From assembly GCA_038239195.1 (NCBI GenBank), contig JBBSEZ010000229.1:1-15597 (forward strand): a stretch of DNA of 15,597 nt. The letters are read 5' to 3'. This document shows, piece after piece, positions 1 through 6,875 of this stretch. Under the pieces are notes generated by a model, which made no database searches, had not been told where the DNA came from, and worked only from the letters and a program-made list of their open reading frames with translations. A program made the position numbers and the translations under genes. The DNA comes from JBBSEZ01 sp038239195. Its GTDB lineage: Bacteria > Planctomycetota > Planctomycetia > Gemmatales > Gemmataceae. Position 1 is the first letter of the stretch, and every line of letters starts with the position of its first letter.

Positions 1-186
1 CGACGGCCACAACCCGAACACCCGCCCCTCCCCCGGGGGCGCAGCTGGGGGGGGGGGGCCCCGCCCCCCCACGCCCGTCAAGGCCCCGCCGGCGCGCGTC
101 GAGGAGACGCTCACCACGGCGTGAACCACGGAGGCGCCGGGGGCGAGAAACGGGTTTTGCGACACGTGGGCGGTGAAGGCAGTCAT
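1..186 (-). CDS. Probable VWA-domain protein of a kinase/phosphatase/VWA triad (N-terminus only, runs off the left edge)
   Basis: An ATG at 186-184 overlaps the stop of the PP2C gene by four bases (ATGA), which points to translational coupling. The product begins MTAFTAHVSQNPFLAPGAS and continues VVHAVVSVSST. This resembles the beta-rich opening that precedes the von Willebrand A domain in bacterial VWA proteins paired with a PP2C phosphatase and a Ser/Thr kinase. The MIDAS motif (DxSxS) is not in the window, so the VWA call rests on the N-terminal pattern and the gene order. A run of 12 G at 47-58 on the plus strand lies inside the gene. All three minus-strand frames stay open beyond it, so the reading frame past about codon 43 is uncertain. 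In such triads the VWA protein is thought to be the scaffold or target of the kinase and phosphatase; that role is inferred. Confidence 0.55.
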   Translation of the reverse strand, partial: MTAFTAHVSQNPFLAPGASVVHAVVSVSSTRAGGALTGVGGRGPPPPAAPPGEGRVFGLWPS

Positions 187-1088
187 GGTCGAGCTCCCGG
201 GTTGGGCAGGGCGAGCACAGCGGCGGTCACGTTATCGTGGGCGCGCTGGGCCAGGACGTGAGCGATCAGAGCGTGGGCGACGGCCAGCGCGCCGCGCGCC
301 GCCGGCGTGCGCACCAACTCGGCCAGGCGCTCCGGGCCGGCGAGGTAGTTCCACAGCCCATCCGTGCAGAGCAGGAGCAGGGCCGGCCCCTCGGGTAGGT
401 CGAGGCTCAACAGCCCCGGCTCGTCGGCCTTCGATCTCCCGCCCAGGGTGCGGGTGATGCAGGCAGCTTCGGGGGCGCGCGCGGCCTCGGCCGGCGTCAT
501 CTCGCCCGCGGCCACCACCTCGTTGATCCACGAATGGTCCTCCGTCAACTGCCGGGCGCTCCCGGGCCCGATCAGGTAGGCTCGACTGTCGCCCAGCCAG
601 CCCAGATACAGCCTTCCCCCGTGGCGCAGGGCCGCCACGATCGTCGTCTCCGGCGGCTCGCCGGGGAGGGAGGCGTTATAAGGTAATTCGCGCACCGCGG
701 CCTCGGCTTTGGACAAAGCGCCCTTCACGAGCTCCAGGCCCGCCGGCGCCCCTGAAGTCAGGGCCTCCACGAGGCTGGCACAGGCGGCCCGGGCGCCGAG
801 CTCCGCAGCCCGGGCGGCCGTCTGCGAACTGGACACGCCATCGCAGACCACGAGCACGTCGCCGCGCGCGTGGGCGACCAGCGCCAGGAAGTCGTCGTTG
901 TGCGGGTGGTGCTTGCCCCGGTCCGTCACGCCGGCGAGGTGTGGAGCGGCAACGACTTCCATGCGATCGCGCGACGCGGCCGGGGTAGGAGGCGCGCGCA
1001 GCGAGGCGCCGCACTCCTCGCAGAACTTGTGCCCCTGCGGCTGCTCGACGCCGCACGTCGGACAGTGCGTCAAGGCGCTCCCCCTCAC
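183..1088 (-). CDS. Zinc-ribbon PP2C-family Ser/Thr protein phosphatase
   Basis: This 301-aa protein is a metal-dependent phosphatase that would remove phosphate from Ser/Thr, most simply as the counterpart of the neighbouring kinase. An N-terminal zinc ribbon has C9, C12, C23 and C26. The PP2C domain fills about residues 50-296, with the expected acidic metal ligands: NDDF (D65/D66), VCDGVSS (D83), GDSRAYL (D167), CTDGLW (D243) and HDNVTA (D285). No membrane segment is visible, so it should be cytoplasmic. The start is GTG at 1088-1086, overlapping the kinase stop as GTGA. Its own stop overlaps the next gene's ATG, so the three genes form one tightly coupled unit. The zinc ribbon matches those on the kinase, suggesting a shared docking partner (inference). 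Confidence 0.9.
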   Translation of the reverse strand: MRGSALTHCPTCGVEQPQGHKFCEECGASLRAPPTPAASRDRMEVVAAPHLAGVTDRGKHHPHNDDFLALVAHARGDVLVVCDGVSSSQTAARAAELGARAACASLVEALTSGAPAGLELVKGALSKAEAAVRELPYNASLPGEPPETTIVAALRHGGRLYLGWLGDSRAYLIGPGSARQLTEDHSWINEVVAAGEMTPAEAARAPEAACITRTLGGRSKADEPGLLSLDLPEGPALLLLCTDGLWNYLAGPERLAELVRTPAARGALAVAHALIAHVLAQRAHDNVTAAVLALPNPGARP

Positions 1089-3280
1089 AGCAAGGTCCTG
1101 GGCCGCACCGCGTTGGCCCGGTCGATCAGCATCACCTGCCGCGCGCGGTCGCCCTCCAGGCGGGCGAGCTGGCGCAGCGCCTGTTCCAGTCCCCGGCGCA
1201 GGTGTCTCTCGCGGAACGGCTGGCCCAGCAGCACCAGACTGCCGTCTTCGGGCAGCGTGGCCCCCTGGAGAAGCGACAGCGCCGTCTCCAGCACCTCGAC
1301 GCGCAGCCGGGCCCCGTTGGTGCCCTCCAGCGCCAGCGCCTCGAAGACGGCGGACGCCTGGCGCAACTGGTCGGCGCCCGGCGTGGTGGGATTGGTGCGG
1401 ATCAGCGCCCGGGCCAGCGCCGCCTGCGCGGCGGCATAGAGGCTCGACGTCTGCGGCACGCGGCCGTAGGCGCGGGCCGCCTCGTCGCGCCGCCCGGCGC
1501 GCTCCAGGCAGCGGCCCAGCCCGAAGGAGGCCGTCACGAAGGCCGGGTCGATGCGCGACACCAGGTCGTAGAGGCGAATCGCCGTTGCCTCGTCCCCTGC
1601 CAGCTCGGCGGCGAGCGCCAGGCCCAGTTGCGCGGCCGGCTCGCCCGGCACCTCCGCATAGACCGCGTCGAGCTCGCGTTTCGCCTCGGCGGGCTTGCCC
1701 TGCGCAAGGAGCGCCCGGGCGCGATACCAGCGCACGCGCCAGTCGAACGGGTCTTCGCGGGCCACCTTCGCCAGCTCGAGCTCGGCCTCGTCGAACGAAT
1801 GAAGGTCGAGGAGGGCGCGCGCCAGCCGGAGCGGCAACTCGGCCGAGGCGGGAAAGCGCGGCAGGGCCTCGCGCAGCAGCGCCGCCCGGCGCGCTGGCGC
1901 CGCCACGCCCGCCGTGCCGAGCAGGAACGATGCGCCCGGATCGTCGCTGTCTACCTTCAGCTCGGGCAGGAGCGCGGCGCCGGGAGGGGCGCCCTCTTCC
2001 TCCTCGTGGGCGGTCAGGGCGTCGCCGCCGAAGAGGGCGCTGTCCACCGGGTGGGGCGTGGCGACGTCGGCGCTGACCGCGCGCAGTGCTCCGCTCAGTT
2101 GATCGGCCATCTCCTCGGCAGACTGAAAGCGCTGGTCGGGATCGCGGGCGGTGGCCTTGAGCAGGCAGCGGTAGAGCGGTTCGTGCGCCGCCAGGACGGA
2201 CTGTTCGGCGGGGCTGGGGAGCGTGAACCGATGCGCGCTCTGGAAGCGGAAGTCCATGAGCAGCACGGCGAGGGAGCGGCCGACGGTGTAGAGGTCCGAC
2301 GCGACCGTGGGGCCGTCGCCGGCCTCGGGAGCGCTGTAGCCCTGGGTGCCATACACGTCGCCGCCGGTGTCGGCGAGCCGGCGCACGCCGCCCATGTCGA
2401 TCAGCTTCACGTCGGGTGGGTCGCCCTCGAGCATGAAGTTGTCGGGCTTGAAGTCGCAGTAGACCAATCCCTGACGATGCAGATAGCCAAAGGCGCCGAG
2501 AACGCGATGCACGCAGGCGATGGCCTCGGCAGGCGGCAAGGGGCCGCGCGTCTTGCGTATCTCCTTGAGAGTGGGGCCGCCGACGTACTCCATGACGATG
2601 AAGCCCTCGGCGCCGCGCTTGACGAAGTTGTAGATGCCGACGATGTTAGGGTGCTTGACCGCGGCGAGGAATTGCCGCTCGGCGACGGCGGCCGCGGCGG
2701 CCGACTCGTCGGCCGTGTTGAGCAGGCCCTTGAGGACGACCCAGCGGCCGAGCGTGTTGTCCTTGGCGAGGTAGATCCAGCCCAGCCCGCCAAAGGCCAG
2801 ACAGCCGCGCACCTCGTATTGCTCGGCGACGAGGTCGCCGCGCTGGAGGGTGGGCACGAACGAGTAGCGCCGGCCACACTGGGGACAATGGCCCGACTGG
2901 CGCTTGCTGAGGGGCGTGGGGTTGCCGTGCCCGTCGTCGCACTCGGGGTTGGGGCAGAAGCGCTTGTGGGGCGGGACCTCGGGGACGGCGAGGACCGCCT
3001 GCTCGGGGTCGATGGCCGGCGGGGGCGGGACGGTGACGATGCCCAGGCCGAGGTTGCGCCGGCTGCTGACGCGCCCGCTGCCGCGCCGCGAGGGCGACGA
3101 GCCGGAGCGCCCCGAGAGGGTGCCGGAGACGGAACTGCCCGAACCAGGGGGCGCCACCGTCACCGTCATGGGCAGGCCCACGGTCGCGGGCGCGCCGACG
3201 GGCTCGAGGCCGCAGCGGTCGCAGAAGCCACCCTCGATGGTGCCCGCACAGCCGGGCTGCTGACACTTGACGCCGTCCAT
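1085..3280 (-). CDS. PknG-like Ser/Thr protein kinase with zinc ribbons and TPR domain
   Basis: This 731-aa protein has the PknG layout of Cys-rich N-terminus, kinase and TPR C-terminus; mycobacterial PknG is about 750 aa. A first zinc ribbon uses C6, C11, C20 and C23. A Ser/Gly/Pro-rich linker follows (about 35-100), then a second, rubredoxin-like cluster (C109, C114, C132, C135). The kinase domain (about 155-405) shows a glycine loop at G164-G167, VVLKG with K184, a catalytic loop YCDFKPDN (D276, K278, N281) in place of HRD, LIDMGG (D295) in place of DFG, and YSAPE at 315-319. The HRD and DFG variants resemble PknG. Residues about 440-670 are TPR-like helical repeats. There is no transmembrane segment, so it is probably soluble. 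It is the first gene of the triad and ends in a GTGA overlap with the phosphatase gene. Confidence 0.88.
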   Translation of the reverse strand: MDGVKCQQPGCAGTIEGGFCDRCGLEPVGAPATVGLPMTVTVAPPGSGSSVSGTLSGRSGSSPSRRGSGRVSSRRNLGLGIVTVPPPPAIDPEQAVLAVPEVPPHKRFCPNPECDDGHGNPTPLSKRQSGHCPQCGRRYSFVPTLQRGDLVAEQYEVRGCLAFGGLGWIYLAKDNTLGRWVVLKGLLNTADESAAAAAVAERQFLAAVKHPNIVGIYNFVKRGAEGFIVMEYVGGPTLKEIRKTRGPLPPAEAIACVHRVLGAFGYLHRQGLVYCDFKPDNFMLEGDPPDVKLIDMGGVRRLADTGGDVYGTQGYSAPEAGDGPTVASDLYTVGRSLAVLLMDFRFQSAHRFTLPSPAEQSVLAAHEPLYRCLLKATARDPDQRFQSAEEMADQLSGALRAVSADVATPHPVDSALFGGDALTAHEEEEGAPPGAALLPELKVDSDDPGASFLLGTAGVAAPARRAALLREALPRFPASAELPLRLARALLDLHSFDEAELELAKVAREDPFDWRVRWYRARALLAQGKPAEAKRELDAVYAEVPGEPAAQLGLALAAELAGDEATAIRLYDLVSRIDPAFVTASFGLGRCLERAGRRDEAARAYGRVPQTSSLYAAAQAALARALIRTNPTTPGADQLRQASAVFEALALEGTNGARLRVEVLETALSLLQGATLPEDGSLVLLGQPFRERHLRRGLEQALRQLARLEGDRARQVMLIDRANAVRPRTLL

Positions 3281-3327
3281 TGGTTGCCGTCCTGAAGCCG
3301 GAGGCCATTACCCAGTCAAGAACGGAA

Positions 3328-3375
3328 GGCGAGCCGCCGGGCTTGTCCCGGCGGGGATAAACCCCGCCGCTCGCC
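3328..3375. repeat. Branched palindromic intergenic element
   Basis: The 110-bp gap between the SUMF1-like gene and the kinase gene holds nested perfect inverted repeats. An outer stem GGCGAG (3328-3333) pairs with CTCGCC (3370-3375). Inside are CCGCCGGG/CCCGGCGG (3334-3341 with 3347-3354, loop CTTGT) and CGGCGGGG/CCCCGCCG (3349-3356 with 3362-3369, loop ATAAA). The two inner hairpins overlap and so exclude each other. No T-run follows on either strand, so a classical terminator is doubtful. A REP-like genomic repeat or an RNA processing site is as likely. Confidence 0.55.
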
Positions 3376-3390
3376 TCTTGAAAGGCGCTG

Positions 3391-5121
3391 TCACCACCGC
3401 GGGCCCGCCACGCGCGGCCCCGTGATCGCCAACCGCACGCCGAGGTGCGCCGACCGGGTGGCGGGGTCGGCGCCATAGCGCGTCGCGGAGCGACAGCTCC
3501 ACGGCGGGTTAAACCACGACCCGCCGCGCAGCACGCGCTCCTCGCCTTCGCGCGGCCCCGTCGGGCCCGTGACGTGCCCCTCCGCATAGGGCCCGTACCA
3601 GTCGGCGCACCATTCCCAGACGTTGCCGTGCATGTCGTACAGCCCCCAGGCGTTGGCGGGGAAACTGCCCACGGGCGTCGTCTCGCCGCGGAAGGCCCCG
3701 CTGCGGGCGGGGCCGCGGCCGTCGTGGTTGGCCTCGTCGGTCGTCAGATCGGCGCCGAAGGAGAACGGCCCCGCCGTGCCGGCGCGGCAGGCGCGTTCCC
3801 ACTCCGCCTCGGTCGGCAGGCGGTACGTTAGCCCATCGAGCTCCGACAGTTTGCGACAAAGTTCCTGGCAATCGTCCCACGAAACCATTTCGACCGGCCG
3901 ATCGTCGCCCGCAAAGCGGCTCGGCGCCCCGCCGAGGACGGCGCGCCACTGCTCCTGCGTGACCGGGTGGACGGCGAGGTGGAAGCCGTGGGCGAGCGTG
4001 ACGCCGTGCGCCGCCTCGTCGGAGCGGCGGTGGGGCTCCTCGGGAGGGCTGCCCATGAGGAAGGCCCCGCCGGGCACCCAGACGAACGTCATGCCCAGGT
4101 CGTTGGTCAGCGGGGCGGGAGGCGAGCGCCGTGGCCCCGGCAGGCCGAGCGCCTGCAACACGTCCTCGACGCTCGACGAGCGCTGGGCGAGCCCCTGGCG
4201 CAGGCGCTTCTCCAGGGCGCGGACGAGCTCCTCGGGAATGGCGCTGGAGCGCGGCGCGGGAACGAGGGCGTTCGACAGGGAGTGCTCGATGAGCTGGCGC
4301 ACCTGGCTCATGGCCTCGGCGTGGTCGCGCCCGAGGCGCTCCAGTTCGACGCGCAGATCGAGGACGGCGTCGTGGGTGGCAACGACGGTGGTCTCGATGT
4401 GGCCGAGCTGGCCCAGCACCGCGTCGAAGCGGTCGCCGAGCTCGGCGAGGCCTTTTTCGACCTCCTCGAAGGCGGCCGACTGCGCCGCCGAGAGGCTGCG
4501 CAGCCCGTCGAAGGTGAGGGCATGGAAGAGCTGGACGTCGGTTTCGACCTCGCGGCGGAAGAAGAAGGCGAAGGCGGCGACGAGGAGCGGCGGGCCGCCC
4601 GGCGGCGGTTGGCGCAGCAAGCGCGCCAGGCCAGGGCATTGCGCTGCCAGGTCATCGGCGAGCCGGGCCACTGCCCTGGCGGCGCCGTCGAGCAGCGCTT
4701 GCGGGTCGGCGGTAAAGGGGAACGTGGCCAGGCGCGGGGCGAGGAAGCCAGCGGTGAGCCCGTCGGCCGACAGCAGGCCCTCCTTGCGCGCCGCGTGCAG
4801 CTCGCTGAGACAGGCCTTGCGGAAAGCGGTCGGCGTCTGGTCGAAGTAGGCGGCGCTGTGGAGCAGGAACGGGCGCATCTGCTCGCGCAGCGTCTTGGCG
4901 TCGGTGCTGGCGAAGAGGAGCTTGACCTGATCGACGAGCCCATCGCCAGCCAGCGCGACGGCGAGGGCCTGCCAGGCGCGGTCGTTGGAGCGGGCGAGGG
5001 CGCGCGGCAGGGCGCGCGTGTGGTCGCGGAACCGCTCGCCGATGGGGTCGAGGATGCGTTCGACGCCGTCCCCCAGGGCCTGGCGCAGGCCGAAGCAGAC
5101 GAGGTTGGCGACCAGCATCAT
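3391..5121 (-). CDS. SUMF1/formylglycine-generating-enzyme-like protein with planctomycete N-terminal helical domain
   Basis: This is a 576-aa, two-part protein. Residues 1-330 are mostly helical, with motifs such as 'RFRDHTRALPRALARSNDRAWQAL' near 30-52. I recall this region as a planctomycete N-terminal module also found ahead of kinase, WD40 or SUMF1 domains. A coiled-coil-like stretch runs over about 210-285. Residues 340-570 form an FGE-sulfatase/SUMF1 fold: DLGMTFVWVPGGAFLMGS, HPVTQEQW, RLPTEAEWERACRAG, GLYDMHGNVWEWCADWY and RVLRGGSW. By hand alignment with human SUMF1, the first catalytic cysteine is replaced by N538, while C543 sits at the second position. Formylglycine formation is therefore unlikely, and a binding or scaffolding role is more plausible. 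Two adjacent ATGs (5121 and 5118) are preceded by GGAG about 10 nt upstream. It reads toward the kinase triad. Confidence 0.85.
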   Translation of the reverse strand: MMLVANLVCFGLRQALGDGVERILDPIGERFRDHTRALPRALARSNDRAWQALAVALAGDGLVDQVKLLFASTDAKTLREQMRPFLLHSAAYFDQTPTAFRKACLSELHAARKEGLLSADGLTAGFLAPRLATFPFTADPQALLDGAARAVARLADDLAAQCPGLARLLRQPPPGGPPLLVAAFAFFFRREVETDVQLFHALTFDGLRSLSAAQSAAFEEVEKGLAELGDRFDAVLGQLGHIETTVVATHDAVLDLRVELERLGRDHAEAMSQVRQLIEHSLSNALVPAPRSSAIPEELVRALEKRLRQGLAQRSSSVEDVLQALGLPGPRRSPPAPLTNDLGMTFVWVPGGAFLMGSPPEEPHRRSDEAAHGVTLAHGFHLAVHPVTQEQWRAVLGGAPSRFAGDDRPVEMVSWDDCQELCRKLSELDGLTYRLPTEAEWERACRAGTAGPFSFGADLTTDEANHDGRGPARSGAFRGETTPVGSFPANAWGLYDMHGNVWEWCADWYGPYAEGHVTGPTGPREGEERVLRGGSWFNPPWSCRSATRYGADPATRSAHLGVRLAITGPRVAGPRW

Positions 5122-5272
5122 CGCAGGGGCACTCCGGAAGGCGGGCCGGACGAAAGGCGCCGCCTGGTATCAGTGTACGCCAGGGGGGGCAAGGAAGCCA
5201 AATCGAATCGAGGGCGGGGCCATGCCGGACAGTTCCCGTTGGCTGGCCATCGTTGTCTCGCGGGCTCGCAAT

Positions 5273-5971
5273 CTACGGCTTGCCTTTCCTGCCCGTTTTC
5301 GGTGCCGGCGGGACGGCGGCTGGCGAGGATGTGTTCGGCACGAAGGTTCCCCCAGCCGGGATCGCCCCCACGCGTGCCGAAAACTGGCTCAGCAACTCGT
5401 CGAAGGTCGTGCAATAGATCTTTTTCGCATTGACCGATACCTTGTCGGCGCGCCAGTTCAGTCGTTGCATCTCACCGGCGTCCAGGTGCTGGGACCTGCC
5501 TATCACAAGGGCCGCTTCGTAGTGGATCTCGTGCCGGCCGAACCGGGCGAGGAAATCGCTGCTCGGCGAACGACCGTCGAGCTTGTGTGCCCAGTCCACG
5601 ATCTGGCTGTAGCCGTGCTCGAACCTCCGGCCCCATTCGCGCGTGGCCTTTTTCCCCTGCTTCTGAAATATGCTTTCGCTTCGCGCATCCTCGAACTCGA
5701 CGAGACAGTAGGCCCCCGCGTCCCATTGGCCGACTATCAGGTCGCACGCGAAGTCGCCAAAGAGGTCGAACTCCCAGGCAATGCGGTCTGCCAACCCGAC
5801 TCGCAGGTTGAACATCCCGAAGAGCACCGCCAGGTGGGGCCGCAGCCGGAAGAACGGGAGCACGTCATTTCGCTCCGACAAGTCTACTTTTCCCGCGAGC
5901 CACGCCCGAAGCTCTTCGAGCTGCTTGCGACAGAGGGCGGAATCGAAGCGGACCTCTTCGAGTTTTTTCAT
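5273..5971 (-). CDS. Shedu-like (DUF4263) nuclease-family protein
   Basis: This 232-aa protein resembles compact planctomycete members of the DUF4263/Shedu group. The founding SduA is an antiphage protein with a PD-(D/E)xK-type nuclease fold. Visible landmarks are RNDVLPFFRLRPHLAVLFG (34-52), DRIAWEFDLFGDFACDLIVG (62-81), YCLVEFEDA (88-96), a helix with QGKKATREW and YSQIVDW (105-127), YEAALVIGR (151-159) and CTTFDELL (187-194). The tail is Pro/Lys-rich. D77 and E92 fit the acidic positions, but the expected lysine of E-x-K is E94 here. The ATG at 5971 overlaps the upstream stop (ATGA) and has GGGAG 9 nt upstream. The frame stays open upstream to 6343, but that part only shadows the upstream gene. 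G+C is low for the window (31/60 over 5401-5460), hinting at transfer. Confidence 0.75.
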   Translation of the reverse strand: MKKLEEVRFDSALCRKQLEELRAWLAGKVDLSERNDVLPFFRLRPHLAVLFGMFNLRVGLADRIAWEFDLFGDFACDLIVGQWDAGAYCLVEFEDARSESIFQKQGKKATREWGRRFEHGYSQIVDWAHKLDGRSPSSDFLARFGRHEIHYEAALVIGRSQHLDAGEMQRLNWRADKVSVNAKKIYCTTFDELLSQFSARVGAIPAGGTFVPNTSSPAAVPPAPKTGRKGKP

Positions 5972-6639
5972 CCCACTTTGCTCCCGGCCCGGGATTGCTC
6001 CAGGAACAGTCTCAGGGTTTCCGCCCGCATGACGTCGAACAACTCGATCTCTCCCGAATCGAGGACCTTGAGGAACCCCCGCAGGTCCGGGAAGACCTGG
6101 AGCAGGTACACCGACTTGTCCGCGCTCCGGCCAATCACCTTCTCTTCGGGCCAGGAGGCGGGGCCCAGGCCCTGGAGCGATTCCGCCTTCGACAGCATTT
6201 GCAAACGATCCCAGTCGGGAAGAGCGGTCAGGGCGGTGTGGGCCCGCAGATGAACCCTGACCTTGGGCTGGAGCGTTGCCTGGAGGGGCGGGGACGTCTC
6301 GATGTGTTCGAGCACACGCGAGCCGTTCCCGTTGATGGTCCACAGATAGGGCTTCGCGTCCGTCGGCCCTGAGTAGCCCGGGTCGATCAACCCGAGGCCC
6401 GTCAGTCGCTGCAAAATCGCGGCCATCTCGTCATCGACGCCCTCGCCGTTCCGGATGAGCCCGGCCTGCTGCAGGTATTGCAGCACCATGAACGTGGCAG
6501 GAGAGTCGATCTGGGAGGCCAGTTTGGGGATGGCTTCGTTCGGAACGAGGGCGGCTGGCACGGCAGTCCTCCGAGAAGAGCCCTTGGCCAACGTTGTTTC
6601 AAAGGCAGCCCTGCCTTGGCGTAGGCCTTTCCGCCTCAT
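5968..6639 (-). CDS. Winged-helix-like protein encoded upstream of and coupled to the Shedu-like gene
   Basis: This 223-aa protein matches no family I can name. Residues about 32-113 look like a winged helix: helices NEAIPKLASQI and TFMVLQYLQQAGLI, then AAILQRLTGLGLIDPG and a wing-like KPYLWTINGNGSRVLEHIE. The C-terminal part (about 141-214) has an alternating beta/alpha look, SVYLLQVFPDLRGFLKVLD then FDVMRAETLRLFLEQ, with no recognised catalytic motif. It could be a transcriptional autoregulator of the pair or a DNA- or target-sensing subunit for the nuclease-like partner. The four-base overlap with the downstream gene implies coupled synthesis. The chosen ATG (6639) has only a weak GCGGG upstream, and the frame is open further upstream without convincing coding character. 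Base composition matches its partner and differs from neighbouring genes. Confidence 0.7.
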   Translation of the reverse strand: MRRKGLRQGRAAFETTLAKGSSRRTAVPAALVPNEAIPKLASQIDSPATFMVLQYLQQAGLIRNGEGVDDEMAAILQRLTGLGLIDPGYSGPTDAKPYLWTINGNGSRVLEHIETSPPLQATLQPKVRVHLRAHTALTALPDWDRLQMLSKAESLQGLGPASWPEEKVIGRSADKSVYLLQVFPDLRGFLKVLDSGEIELFDVMRAETLRLFLEQSRAGSKVG

Positions 6640-6875
6640 TTTACCCGCTTTGACCTGCGAGGGCTGCGCACCATTCGCTCGAAGCCCAAGGAACAGCCGT
6701 AACTCGGCGGTCAGCAAGGTTCGCAGGGAAACGCTCGTTGGGACACGGGCGCCGGATCGTAAGCGGCGGGCGCTCCCGTCGCAAGGACTTGCTCGCGGTC
6801 GCCGCGACGGGCCGCAACTTCTACAACGCCAGGGCCGAGATCGAGGGCACCCACTCCATCCCCGAGGCCTCCCCC

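Noticed and set aside
1202..3295. 697-codon open frame on the plus strand
   Set aside because: It lies antisense to the kinase gene, is Arg/Gly/Ala-rich with no motif, and is the usual shadow of a GC-rich gene.
3967..5433. 488-codon plus-strand open frame
   Set aside because: Antisense to the SUMF1-like gene, whose motifs are unmistakable; the composition is shadow-like.
5972..6343. 124-residue N-terminal extension of the Shedu-like protein
   Set aside because: It overlaps the winged-helix gene in another frame, is Pro/Gly/Arg-rich and motif-free. The ATGA overlap and GGGAG fix the start at 5971.
6738..6875. Longer start for the DUF6807 protein
   Set aside because: It would bury the signal peptide 46 residues inside the protein.
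5122..6875. Mobile element carrying the Shedu operon
   Set aside because: I found no transposase or integrase, no terminal inverted repeats and no target duplication at its borders; only the base composition suggests transfer.
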